A stretch of 64,000 nucleotides of DNA from Halobacillus sp. Marseille-P3879 (GTDB lineage Bacteria; Bacillota; Bacilli; Bacillales; Halobacillaceae), in the NCBI RefSeq assembly GCF_900240285.1, contig NZ_OESS01000003.1, positions 62,001 through 126,000 of the forward strand, read 5' to 3'. Positions 27,630 to 36,635 of the stretch are shown piece by piece. Position 1 is the stretch's first letter; each line of letters begins with the position of its first letter. A program made the position numbers and the translations under genes. Below the pieces are notes generated by a model. The model was given only the letters and a program-made list of their open reading frames with translations, did not search any database and was not told the origin of the DNA.

Positions 27630-28358
27630 ATGTTGGTTGGTCATATTAAGGAAATTGTTCGCCATCCGGTAAAATCTTTTCGTGGAGAAAGTGTACAACA
27701 AACTAAAATAATGGAATATGGTTTATATGGAGATCGCAGCCATGCTTATTTAGATGATACAAAAAATCAAAATTTCTTAACCATAACCCATTTCCCAGAA
27801 ATGGTTCGTTATAAAGCTGGATTGGTAGGAGAAGAATTAATGGAGGAATATCCTAAAGTGAAAGTAACGACACCCGAGGGTAGGTTTTTTGATTGGAAAG
27901 ACCAAGAACTAATAGAAGAAATCGAAAGCAAATCGAACCGGAAAGTCTCTACTATTGAATATTCCCCTACATATGTGCCTATAGGGCCAATTGCAGTAGA
28001 AAACATTTTACTTACAACAGATGCTTCATTAGATAAGTTGAAAGAACTATGGGGAAAAGACGAAGTTGATTCGAGACGTTTTCGTCCTAATTTATTTATT
28101 TCTTTAAAGGATAAAGCTCCATTTATTGAAGAAGAATGGATTGGCCGTCGGATTAGAATAGGAACTGACGTAGAAATAGAATTCGTAGGACATTGTAAAA
28201 GGTGTATGATTATTACTGTTAATCCTGATAATGCCGAACGAGATTCGAGTTTACATAGAACGGTTATAAAAGAAAGAAACAATAACTTTGGCGTTTATGC
28301 TTCTGTAATAAAAACAGGTAACATTCAAGTAGATGATGAAGTTCATCTTCTTGAATGA
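27630..28358 (+). CDS. MOSC domain-containing protein
   Basis: MOSC-type protein related to molybdenum-cofactor sulfurase C-terminal domains; bacterial members include YiiM- and YcbX-like sulfur carriers or reductases. Visible: N-terminal MOSC_N strand segment IVRHPVKSFRGESVQ, GLYGDRSHAYLD, then the MOSC core RRFRPNLFI and the conserved Cys in GHCKRCMIITVNP. 242 residues; GGAGGG precedes the ATG. No molybdoenzyme gene is visible nearby, so the partner is unknown. Confidence 0.85.
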   Translation: MLVGHIKEIVRHPVKSFRGESVQQTKIMEYGLYGDRSHAYLDDTKNQNFLTITHFPEMVRYKAGLVGEELMEEYPKVKVTTPEGRFFDWKDQELIEEIESKSNRKVSTIEYSPTYVPIGPIAVENILLTTDASLDKLKELWGKDEVDSRRFRPNLFISLKDKAPFIEEEWIGRRIRIGTDVEIEFVGHCKRCMIITVNPDNAERDSSLHRTVIKERNNNFGVYASVIKTGNIQVDDEVHLLE

Positions 28359-28716
28359 GATGGTTATAAAAGACTATGTATTATAAAGAACCTGTTAATT
28401 AACTATACTAGCTAATAGAAGTTGGTTGAAAAGTCATGAGGTTACCTTGAATTCAAGTCTTCTGGTTAGGGGGAGACAGTTGGATAAGCATAGTTTAAAT
28501 AGAAAAAGTTGCTGTTGCCAACTTGTTGCCGGATTGTCGCGCAAAATGATCTAAAAGCCTATTAATCAATCCTATGTGAACCTATTTCTATTGGAAGAAG
28601 AACTGATAAAACAAACTTTAACCCAAGATTATCCAAACCGTTCCTAATCAGTAATGCACCTTGACAGGGTGGCGCTAGTTACATGGCAATGTTTAATATA
28701 AGTAAGGTGATAATTC

Positions 28717-28988
28717 TGACTGGATTTTCTTTATTAATAGAGGTCTTATTTAACCCATACCAACACTGTGAAGTTTTGGAAATTTGTTGTATTGGGGTTT
28801 TTAGATCTTATCTTCTATTATTTATTTAATTAAGGGAATAATTTATTAACGACCTAAGCTCTGTTGTAAAGGGATTTATTGCCTGATGTAATACCTGATT
28901 GGTATCCATTTTTGTCATTCAAAAGACAAAATGTTATATTTTAATTAGCCTCTCATTAGTTCGTAGAACTTTTGTGAGGCTTTTTTCT
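28717..28988 (+). repeat. Dispersed element, copy E (diverged)
   Basis: A single TGACTGGAT (28717-28725) is followed at the same distance as in copy D by TAAGCT (28855) and at the 3' end by a terminator starting AGCCTCTCATTAGTTC. The ATGGGCGGC core is lost. Length 272 bases, as in the other copies. Confidence 0.55.
28947..28988 (+). terminator. Terminator closing element copy E
   Basis: GCCTC-TCATTAGTTC pairs imperfectly with GAACTTTTGTGAGGC, followed by T6. Confidence 0.7.
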
Positions 28989-29652
28989 TGTGCATTGCCA
29001 TAATGTTAAAAAAAGATGAGGTTCCACGTGCTCAATTGTATTAGCTTGGTTGATACAGAAGGGGCAGGAACTTCTATTGTCGGGATTTTTGATTTACGGA
29101 GTTGCCCTTTCAAAAACAGTTTATACGAGTAAAAAGAATCCTAATTTGTATTATTTATCTAAATGAATGCATGGGTGGCAGGCAGTAATTTGCTTTTTTT
29201 ATACCTGAAGGTACCGGTTTATAAATTTATAAATAAATACTTACGATTATTTTCCTTTTAAATTAAAAAATCGTTCATTATTCCTTGGACCCTTTAGTGG
29301 TTTTTGGGAGTTCACTAATTTAAATTGAAAAGTCAATGAAACCCTCAAAAAGAAATCTCTGTAGGATTCAGTTTTGGTTTGTTTCCATGTTGGCCTCATT
29401 CACTACTCATACAGCCGTGGTATTGTTATAATTGGTTTAGTAGTATTCTACACTTTTTTGTCTAATAGTATTGGAACCAAAACTGGAAATATAGAATCAA
29501 GCTCTCAAAGAATATAGTTATCGGTTATTGTTTATAATAAAAATAGGTAGATTTAAGGCAGGTTATACCAAACATGTGGAATTCTGCAGTTATAAATCAT
29601 TAGTATCAACTTGCTATTAAATCTAAGCTTACATATAAAAGGGTATGGTTAA

Positions 29653-30513
29653 ATGGAAAAATATAAAGAAAACATTTTAGATTATATAATTTCTAATAAA
29701 AGTCGGTTGACTAAAAAACAACAGTTATTATGTGATTATGTGTTGGAAAATCACAAAGACATTGGCCTAATGACAGTGAAAGAGTTAGCAGAAAAAGCAA
29801 ATGTTGGAAAAACAACGGTATTAAGATTTGTACAAGAATTAGGGTATGATAGTTTTTTTGAGCTTAAAAAAGAGTTTCATGAGGTTCAAAAAGACTACTC
29901 GGATAAGTGGGAAAATGTACAACAGTCTTTTCTCGAGGTTCAAGAAAATAATGTTAATAAAACGTTATATAGTGTATGGCAAGAAGTCTTAAAGGTATTG
30001 GATAATTCATTAAATCCTCAACTATTAGACAATTTTGAAGCAGCTTTGGAATTATTGGAGAAGGCTAAGAGCATTAACTTGCTTGGCTCACGTCCCTATA
30101 AAGCGATAGCTATTTATACTGAAGCCCTTATAGGAGAATTTGATTCCAGGGTAAGGCAACTAAGTCATACTGACGCCATCTTAGACCACGTACTTCAGTT
30201 TGATGAAGATGATGTTTTAGTAATATTTACATTCTCTCCTTATTTGCAACGTGATATTGATGCAGCTGAATTAGCCTTTCAGCAAAATGCTTCTATAATA
30301 TTAATAACGGATTATTTATCATGTCCTATAACGGATAAGGCTAACGTGGTATTAAAGCTTGAATCAAGTGATCGATATTACACCCTCGTGCCGATGCTCA
30401 GTTTGGTAGAAGCTATGGTTATAGAATTAGGCAGACGACAGTCTGGAAGTTCCGTCAACAGAATTAAGAAGTTAGTAAATACATTGAGAGAAAAAAACTA
30501 TATAGTCGATTAA
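29653..30513 (+). CDS. RpiR-family transcriptional regulator, paralogue 2
   Basis: Regulator of 286 residues, a paralogue of the protein at 25938. HTH_6 region with VKELAEKANVGKTTVLRFVQ (about 42-61) and SIS domain with LLGSRPYKAIAIYTEALIGE and ILITDYLSCPI. The start is supported by AAAAGGG only, a weak ribosome site, which suggests low expression. A terminator follows, and then the putB promoter that carries the 17-bp block shared with the aldehyde dehydrogenase operon; it is the best candidate to bind that block (inference). Confidence 0.9.
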   Translation: MEKYKENILDYIISNKSRLTKKQQLLCDYVLENHKDIGLMTVKELAEKANVGKTTVLRFVQELGYDSFFELKKEFHEVQKDYSDKWENVQQSFLEVQENNVNKTLYSVWQEVLKVLDNSLNPQLLDNFEAALELLEKAKSINLLGSRPYKAIAIYTEALIGEFDSRVRQLSHTDAILDHVLQFDEDDVLVIFTFSPYLQRDIDAAELAFQQNASIILITDYLSCPITDKANVVLKLESSDRYYTLVPMLSLVEAMVIELGRRQSGSSVNRIKKLVNTLREKNYIVD

Positions 30514-30525
30514 TGAGTTCCCAAC

Positions 30526-30560
30526 CCTCTGTCTAAAGACAAATAGACAGAGGTTTTTTT
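30526..30560 (+). terminator. Terminator of the second RpiR gene
   Basis: CCTCTGTCT pairs with AGACAGAGG around a short loop, followed by T7. Confidence 0.85.
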
Positions 30561-30582
30561 AATACCAAATGGAACATAAGGT

Positions 30583-30630
30583 CCTTTTTTTATTAAAAAG
30601 GGTTGAACTAATTCAAAATTCTGATAATAT
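30583..30630 (+). promoter_or_regulatory. putB promoter with operator block shared with the aldehyde dehydrogenase operon
   Basis: TTGAAC (30603-30608), a 16-base spacer and TAATAT (30625-30630) form the promoter. TTTTATTAAAAAGGGTT (30588-30604) is identical to 18818-18834, and the surrounding AATTCA and TCTGATA are also shared. The block sits in a palindrome of CCTTTTT and AAAAAGG. Confidence 0.65.
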
Positions 30631-30637
30631 ATATACC

Positions 30638-30652
30638 AAGTAAACGCTTACA
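30638..30652 (+). promoter_or_regulatory. CcpA cre-like site before putB
   Basis: AAGTAAACGCTTACA matches WTGNAANCGNWNNCW except at position 2. It lies just downstream of the putB -10 box, a repressing position. Confidence 0.55.
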
Positions 30653-30734
30653 ATATTGCTTCAGTAGATTTATAAAAGGAGGGGTTCTTTTAAAGAGAAT
30701 AATATATTTTTAATTGAGGGAGTGTTTAATAAGT

Positions 30735-31661
30735 ATGGAGGCACTTTTAAGTAAAACCTTTCAAAATCTTTCAAAGAATTCTATGGCCAACAAAATGGCT
30801 AAGAAATATGGTCTCCGGTTTGGTGCGAAGCGGTTTGTCGCTGGAAGTAATTTGGAGCAAGCAATTGAAAGCGTAAGAGAGTTAAATAACAATGGTATGT
30901 TGGCGATGTTGAATTATTTAGGAGAGTTTACCAATAGTGAAACAAGCGCTTCAGAAACAACAGAAGATTTAGTGGGGACTATTAAGGCAATAAGAAATGA
31001 GCAATTAGATTGTTATTTATCTATTAAGTTAAGCTCTATAGGTCTGGAAATAGGTAAGGATGTCTGCCTTGATAATTTAAAAAAGATACTGGATGAAGCA
31101 GAAGCAACAGGAACTTTTGTTAGGTTAGAGATGGAGAACTACTCTAACTGTCAGAAAACATTAGATATTTATAAGGAGATGAAAACAAAGTATGAAAATA
31201 TCGGAACCGTTATTCAAGCATACTTGTATAGGTCAGCGAAAGACATAAGCGACCTGAATAATTATAACGCCAACTTGAGATTGGTTAAGGGTGCTTATAA
31301 TGAATCAGCTGAAGTTGCATATCCTAAAAAATCCGATGTAGATGAAAATTTCGAGAGTATTATTACTACTCATTTATTAAATGGAAATTATGCAGGAGTT
31401 GCTACTCACGATGATGCTGCAATAAAACACACAATTCGTGTAGCAAAACAAAATAATATTTCAAAGGATAGCTTCGAATTTCAAATGCTTCATGGAATTC
31501 GCCCGGATCTACAAAAGCAATTAAGAGATGAAGGATATAAAATCCGCGTTTACTTGCCGTTCGGGAGTGACTGGTTTGGTTATTTTATGCGACGCCTTGC
31601 TGAAAGGCCGGAAAATCTAGCATTTGTTGTTAAAAATACATTTAAAAAGGGAGCTGTATAG
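30735..31661 (+). CDS. putB: Proline dehydrogenase
   Basis: FAD-dependent enzyme converting L-proline to P5C and passing electrons to the quinone pool. The TIM-barrel family pattern shows SIKLSSIGLEIG, RLEMENYSNC, IGTVIQAYLYRS (FAD loop), LRLVKGAYNES, YAGVATHDD and the terminal RVYLPFGSDWFGYFMRRLAERPEN. 308 residues, the usual length of Bacillus PutB/FadM. ATG 30735 is chosen; GAGGGAG lies about 12 bases upstream, and the in-frame TTG at 30714 lacks a good site. The stop is one base from the next start. Confidence 0.93.
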   Translation: MEALLSKTFQNLSKNSMANKMAKKYGLRFGAKRFVAGSNLEQAIESVRELNNNGMLAMLNYLGEFTNSETSASETTEDLVGTIKAIRNEQLDCYLSIKLSSIGLEIGKDVCLDNLKKILDEAEATGTFVRLEMENYSNCQKTLDIYKEMKTKYENIGTVIQAYLYRSAKDISDLNNYNANLRLVKGAYNESAEVAYPKKSDVDENFESIITTHLLNGNYAGVATHDDAAIKHTIRVAKQNNISKDSFEFQMLHGIRPDLQKQLRDEGYKIRVYLPFGSDWFGYFMRRLAERPENLAFVVKNTFKKGAV

Positions 31662-31662
31662 T

Positions 31663-33240
31663 ATGGTCCAAACTTTAGACTCGCTAAAAGTTGAGCATTT
31701 CGAAAATGTAGATAATACTGATTTCACTGATGCAAAGGAAAGGGAGAAACTTAAGAAGGAAATTAATAAACTTCGGAAACAAGGATTAGAAAAAGAATAT
31801 CCAGTAGTAATTGATGGGAAAGAATATTATACCAAAGATAAAATTGTCTCCACTAATCCAGGGAAAAAAGGTGAAATCATTGGTTATGCCAGTAAAGTAG
31901 ATAAGGAACTTGCAGAAAAGGCATTAATAAAGTCTACGGAAACATTTAAAAGGTGGAAAACAGTAGTTCCCAAAGAGCGAGCAAATTACTTATTTCGCAC
32001 AGCAGAATTAATGCAAGAGCGTCGGCATGAATTTTCAGCTCTTCTAGTTCTTGAAGCAGGAAAAAATTATGAAGAAGCAGATGCGGAAGTTTCAGAAGCT
32101 ATAGATTTTATGAATTTTTATGCTCGTTCGATGATTCAACTAGAAGAGGATACGCATTATTTAAAGAGAGTTCCGGGAGAAAAAAATCATTTAAAATACG
32201 TTCCACTAGGCGTAGGATTTATTGTCCCACCTTGGAACTTTCCGTTAGCTATAACTATTGGTCTTACCGTTTCAGCAGTGGTTACTGGAAATACCGTGCT
32301 CTTAAAGCCGGCTTCTTACACGCCAATTATCGCCTATAAGTTTTTCGAGCTAATCAATGAAGCAGGTTTACCTAAGGGAGTTATTAATTTTATTACTGGT
32401 GACTCAAAAGAATTTGGTGACTTTGTCACTGGACATCGCCTTACTCGTTTTATTAGCTTTACAGGTTCTAAAGATGTCGGCCTCCGTATCAATGAGATTG
32501 CTGGTAGAACTGCTGAGGGTCAGGTGTGGATTAAGCGTGTGAATGCTGAAATGGGTGGTAAAGATGGCATTGTGATTGATGAGACAGCAGATTTAGATAA
32601 AGCAGCTCAATCAATTATTACATCTGGTTTTACCTTTCAAGGCCAAAAATGTTCTGCTGGTTCAAGAGTAATAGTTGTTGAAGAAGTTTATGAGGAGCTT
32701 CTGAATAAAGTCGTGGAATTAGCAAGGGAACTATCTGTTGGTTCTGGAGAAGAGAACCAAGATGTCGGTCCAGTAATTCACGAGAAGGCCTATAATGAAA
32801 TCTTAGATTATATTAAAGTTGGTAAACAAGAAGCTGTACTTAAATTAGGAGGAGATACTGCGGGGGAAGAAGGTTATTATATTAACCCTACAATTTTTGC
32901 AGATGTAGATCCAAATGCCCGTATTATGCAGGAAGAGATCTTCGGACCAGTTATTGCTTTTGCAAAGGCAAAAGATTGGGAAGAAGGGATTGAGATATAC
33001 AATAATACGGACTATGGTTTGACCGGTGGTTTCTTCTCCTCAAAACAGGATCGCTTAGATGCTGCGGTTGAACGTATGTATTGTGGCAACCTTTATTTAA
33101 ATCGTGATATTACAGGAGCTCTGGTAGGGGTACACCCATTTGGTGGCTTTAACCTTTCTGGTACAGACTCCAAAGCTGGTAGCTATGAATACTTGAAACT
33201 GTTCAGTCAAGGAAAAACGTATACTCAAGCAGATGAATAA
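31663..33240 (+). CDS. rocA: 1-pyrroline-5-carboxylate dehydrogenase
   Basis: NAD-dependent oxidation of glutamate semialdehyde (from P5C) to glutamate, second step of proline catabolism. Visible: VPPWNFPLA near residue 190, SFTGSKDVG, Glu296 in NAEMGGKDG and Cys330 in FQGQKCSAGSR. 525 residues, slightly longer than the typical 515. ATG 31663 follows the putB stop by one base, with AGGGAGC upstream; the open frame's start at 31624 lies inside putB. Forms an operon with putB. Confidence 0.93.
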   Translation: MVQTLDSLKVEHFENVDNTDFTDAKEREKLKKEINKLRKQGLEKEYPVVIDGKEYYTKDKIVSTNPGKKGEIIGYASKVDKELAEKALIKSTETFKRWKTVVPKERANYLFRTAELMQERRHEFSALLVLEAGKNYEEADAEVSEAIDFMNFYARSMIQLEEDTHYLKRVPGEKNHLKYVPLGVGFIVPPWNFPLAITIGLTVSAVVTGNTVLLKPASYTPIIAYKFFELINEAGLPKGVINFITGDSKEFGDFVTGHRLTRFISFTGSKDVGLRINEIAGRTAEGQVWIKRVNAEMGGKDGIVIDETADLDKAAQSIITSGFTFQGQKCSAGSRVIVVEEVYEELLNKVVELARELSVGSGEENQDVGPVIHEKAYNEILDYIKVGKQEAVLKLGGDTAGEEGYYINPTIFADVDPNARIMQEEIFGPVIAFAKAKDWEEGIEIYNNTDYGLTGGFFSSKQDRLDAAVERMYCGNLYLNRDITGALVGVHPFGGFNLSGTDSKAGSYEYLKLFSQGKTYTQADE

Positions 33241-33246
33241 AGTATG

Positions 33247-33284
33247 TCTCTTTCCTCTCCTATTAATTATAGGAGAGGAAAGAG
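33247..33284. repeat. 38-bp palindrome after the P5C dehydrogenase gene
   Basis: TCTCTTTCCTCTCCTATTA and its complement meet without a loop. There is no T tract, so it is probably an mRNA-end or processing hairpin between the enzyme genes and the transporter genes. Confidence 0.65.
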
Positions 33285-33569
33285 ACCAATTTGTATTAAC
33301 TACATGACAGACCTACGCTTATCCACTTTATGTTCCGCTCGCCCCTTTTATACCCTAAGTAAATTGTGCTTGGATGAACATTACATTAAAGATTCTCAGT
33401 TAATATAATCGATGAATTGTACACAACATATAGAACAACTTCTTTAGTCACCGATGATGGAAAGGTTATACGATATTTTCATTATCTCTCGTTAGAGGAT
33501 GTTTTTTCTGTTAACCTCCCTTTCGCTCAAGGTAGTTTTATAACAAAAAACTGAAAGGTAGTGAAATAT

Positions 33570-33710
33570 ATGTTTACAACTGGTACATTAATAGTTTTAT
33601 TTGTTCCTATGCCCTTGCTCATTTTATTTTCAATAGTATCCGTTTTTAGCCAGACAAATAATGAAAAACAAAATAATTTATCAACTGAAAAAGAACGGAA
33701 ATTAGTATAA
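33570..33710 (+). CDS. Small membrane protein, possible symporter accessory peptide
   Basis: A 46-residue peptide starting MFTTGTLIVLFVPMPLLILF with one membrane helix and a polar, charged tail (NNEKQNNLSTEKERK). AAAGGTAGTG lies nine bases before the ATG. It ends 19 bases before the PutP start. Tiny one-helix proteins are often encoded next to sodium:solute symporters in Bacillaceae, which makes an accessory role likely; this rests on context and topology, not on a recognised motif. Confidence 0.6.
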   Translation: MFTTGTLIVLFVPMPLLILFSIVSVFSQTNNEKQNNLSTEKERKLV

Positions 33711-33729
33711 AAGGAGGCATCTGTGAAAC

Positions 33730-35205
33730 ATGAATTATATTTCTTTGATTGTATTTGTCACCTATTTTGCCCTTTTACTATTAATTGGTTATCTAGCATA
33801 TAGAAAAAGTAATAACTTTTCAGACTATATATTAGGAGGTAGAAAACTAGGTCCAGTCATTGGCGGAGTTAGTACGGGTGCTTCTGACATGAGTGGGTGG
33901 TTGTTATTAGCGTTCCCGGGCGCTGTTTATGCGGGAGGAATTTCGAGTGGTGTTTGGCTTGCAGTCGGACTGGCAATTGGAGCTTATGTGAATTGGAGAT
34001 TCGTAGGTAATAAGATAAGGCAATTCAGTATAGTAGCCGGTGATTCTGAGACACTTCCTGAATTTTTAGAAAATCGTACACGAGATAAAACTAGAGCTAT
34101 TAAAATTATTTCTTCATTCTTCATTCTGATCTTCTTTACTTTCTATGTTTCTTCGGGGCTAGTGGCAGGAGGATTACTCTTTGAACAAACTTTTGGTATT
34201 TCCTACACTAAGGGCTTACTAATAATTGGTTTAGTTGTTTTAATTTACACAACTACAGGTGGCTTTTTTGCTGTAACCTGGACGGATTTTCTTCAAGGAA
34301 TAATTATGTTGTTTGCTGTAGTGATTGTACCTATAGTAGCGTTCACTGAGCTAGGAGGATGGAAGTCTACCATATTTCAGGTGGGAGATGTTTCAACCAA
34401 CAACCTTGATGCCTTCTCAGGAATTACAATTTTGGGTGTTATCTCTGGATTAGGCTGGGGTATACTTGGATACTTTGGTCAGCCACATGCCATTTTAAGA
34501 TTCATGGCATTTAGCTCTTCAAAAGACGTCACTATCGGAAGAGCAGTTTATACTGTATGGAATGTGGTCGCTATGTACGGTGCCATGTTTATCGGTATAG
34601 CAGGAATTGCTTTTTTTGCTAATAATCCTTTAAACGATCCAGAAGTAGTGTTTATTCAATTATCCCAATTGTTATTTAATCCATGGGTTACTGGTTTGTT
34701 ATTAGTTGCCTTATTAGCTGCGGTTATGAGTACAGTAAGTACACAATTGTTAGTTTCAGCTACTGCTTTGGCTGAAGATTTGTATAAAGGTTTGTTTAGA
34801 AAGAAAGCTATAGAACGTGAACTATTTTGGGTCATCCGATTGGCAATTATAGCAGTTACCGGTGTGGCTCTACTCGTAGGTTTAAATCCCCAGTCGTCAA
34901 TTTTAGGGTTAGTTAGTTATGCATGGGCGGGTTTCGGTGCTGTATTTGGTCCTTCAGTTTTACTAACACTGTTTTGGAAAGGAACCACTAGAAATGGAAT
35001 ACTGGCAGGTATTATTGTGGGAGGTCTTACAGTTATATTGTGGAGTTTGCTTTCCTCTGCAGGCATTATCCCATTTGTACTATACGAACTTATACCGGGC
35101 TTCATTTTTTCCACTTTAGCTATTCTCATTTTTTCGAGGTTAGGTTCACCACCAACTAAAGAAATGAATGAAGAGTTTGAGTTAGCGCACCAAAGCAATA
35201 TATGA
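33730..35205 (+). CDS. putP: Sodium:proline symporter
   Basis: SSS-family symporter of 491 residues with about 13 membrane helices. The PutP/OpuE signature GASDMSGWLLLAFPGAVYAGG lies near residue 50, TTTGGFFAVTWTDFLQG near 178 and GYFGQPHAILRFMA near 250, the sodium and proline site region. AAGGAGG lies 12 bases upstream of the ATG. The position after putB and rocA indicates uptake of proline, or possibly hydroxyproline, for catabolism rather than osmoprotection. Its last 13 codons are echoed by a fragment at 37752. Confidence 0.92.
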   Translation: MNYISLIVFVTYFALLLLIGYLAYRKSNNFSDYILGGRKLGPVIGGVSTGASDMSGWLLLAFPGAVYAGGISSGVWLAVGLAIGAYVNWRFVGNKIRQFSIVAGDSETLPEFLENRTRDKTRAIKIISSFFILIFFTFYVSSGLVAGGLLFEQTFGISYTKGLLIIGLVVLIYTTTGGFFAVTWTDFLQGIIMLFAVVIVPIVAFTELGGWKSTIFQVGDVSTNNLDAFSGITILGVISGLGWGILGYFGQPHAILRFMAFSSSKDVTIGRAVYTVWNVVAMYGAMFIGIAGIAFFANNPLNDPEVVFIQLSQLLFNPWVTGLLLVALLAAVMSTVSTQLLVSATALAEDLYKGLFRKKAIERELFWVIRLAIIAVTGVALLVGLNPQSSILGLVSYAWAGFGAVFGPSVLLTLFWKGTTRNGILAGIIVGGLTVILWSLLSSAGIIPFVLYELIPGFIFSTLAILIFSRLGSPPTKEMNEEFELAHQSNI

Positions 35206-35212
35206 CTTGGAG

Positions 35213-35283
35213 TTAAGTTTGGGTTATCACTCTTATTGGGGTTCGATATAAGAATGTACGAGCTTCAAGCCAAATATAGGTAG
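35213..35283 (+). pseudogene. Relic of a small-protein gene downstream of putP
   Basis: The stretch after the putP stop parallels the sequence after 37793 (GGTTATCACT, GATATAAGAATGTACGA, TTCAAGCCAAA) but has lost the ATG (TTTGGG where the intact copy has ATGTGG) and stops early. It matches the small gene at 37812. Confidence 0.55.
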
Positions 35284-35437
35284 AAAAAACCAAATTTAGG
35301 AGGGGGAGAATATCTAAACGACTAAGAAGAAATTTTATTCTTAGATGAAGAAGACATACCATCTGGTTCCATAGCCATTTCTCACTGTTATCTGTGAAAG
35401 AAAATCTATCAATTTAACAAAAAAGGAGTGTGAACCT

Positions 35438-36490
35438 ATGAGTTTTAAAAGAATGATCCATGCTGTTGACACCCATTCTGGGGAACCCATGCGTGTTATT
35501 ACAGGAGGAGTTCCTAACATACCTGGAAAAACTGTTTTTGAGCAGATGTGTTGGCTTGAAAGAAACGACGATCAGCTTCGTAAGTTTATGTTAAGAGAAC
35601 CAAGGGGATATCCTCCTCATTGTTGTAACATTATTGTACCACCGAAGCACCCAGATGCAGATGCTGGTTACATCATCATGGAGCAGGTTGAGTACCCAGT
35701 TATGTCGGGTGGGAATACTATTGCAGTGGTTACAGTGTTATTAGAAACTGGAATGTTGCCTATGCATGAACCATTAACAGAACTAACACTAGAAGCTCCC
35801 GCAGGACTTATTAACATAAAAGCAGAATGTTCAAATGGCAAAGTTTCCAGCGTTACATTTAAGAATGTTCCAGCTTTTGCACCCTATATAGACACAGAAA
35901 TTAATGTACCTCATTTAGGTAAAGTAAAGGTAGATGTCGGGTGGGGAGGGATGTTTTACGTCATTGCTGACGTACGCCAGTTTAAGGATCTTGAACTCAT
36001 CCCAGAACATGGACGTGAAATTGCTCGCATCTCCTCTATGATACGCAAGGCCGCTCAGGAACAATTACCTGTGGAACATCCTGATTATCCGGCAGTAGGT
36101 ATTACTATATCTCAGCTTTCTGGCCCGCCTACAAATTCTGAAGCAGATTGGAAGAATGTTGTTAACGTCGCTTCTGGAAATCTTGACTGGGAGGATCTTT
36201 CTACCTGGACAGGGGCTCTGGATCGGTGCCCTTGCGGGACTGGAACTAGTGCAAAAATGGCCACGTTGTATGCTAAGGGCGAATTAAAATTAAACCAAGA
36301 TTTCCGACACGAAGGGATTTTAGGGACAGTATATAATGGTTGTCTTGTTGATGAGGTTAAAATTGGAGACTATAAAGCTGTTGTACCAACTGTTAAAGGA
36401 CAGGCGTGGATTACTGGGTTTAACACTTATGTACTTGATCCAACAGATCCTTTTCCTAACGGATTCAGTATAGGAGATATTTGGGCGTAA
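35438..36490 (+). CDS. Proline racemase family protein, probable 4-hydroxyproline 2-epimerase
   Basis: Cofactor-independent racemase/epimerase of 350 residues. The family start DTHSGEPMRV is present. The first acid/base position, Cys in classical racemases, is Ser90 in VMSGGNTI; the second is Cys266 in DRCPCGTGTSAK. From family knowledge, Cys-Thr pairs mark trans-3-hydroxyproline dehydratases, whereas Ser-Cys pairs are reported among hydroxyproline epimerases, which fits the neighbouring D-hydroxyproline dehydrogenase-like genes. AAGGAG precedes the ATG. Substrate assignment is inference. Confidence 0.88.
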   Translation: MSFKRMIHAVDTHSGEPMRVITGGVPNIPGKTVFEQMCWLERNDDQLRKFMLREPRGYPPHCCNIIVPPKHPDADAGYIIMEQVEYPVMSGGNTIAVVTVLLETGMLPMHEPLTELTLEAPAGLINIKAECSNGKVSSVTFKNVPAFAPYIDTEINVPHLGKVKVDVGWGGMFYVIADVRQFKDLELIPEHGREIARISSMIRKAAQEQLPVEHPDYPAVGITISQLSGPPTNSEADWKNVVNVASGNLDWEDLSTWTGALDRCPCGTGTSAKMATLYAKGELKLNQDFRHEGILGTVYNGCLVDEVKIGDYKAVVPTVKGQAWITGFNTYVLDPTDPFPNGFSIGDIWA

Positions 36491-36635
36491 GGGAGTAAAA
36501 TAAGACAGATTAAATAATTTCGGGATAAATTCAGTAATAATAGGTTGTTGGACAAAAAATTCACCAAAATCCCATCAGAGTAATTGAAACTTTAAAAAAA
36601 TATATCAGACACTATTTAAATCTAAGGAGGATATT

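Larger units (their letters stand above)
28359..29652. other. 1.3-kb gene-free stretch with element copies
   Basis: No convincing gene. It holds copy E of the dispersed element (28717-28988) and a weak core-box match at 29171 (ATGGGTGGCAGGCAGTAA, 14 of 18 identical to the box of copy B). Confidence 0.5.
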
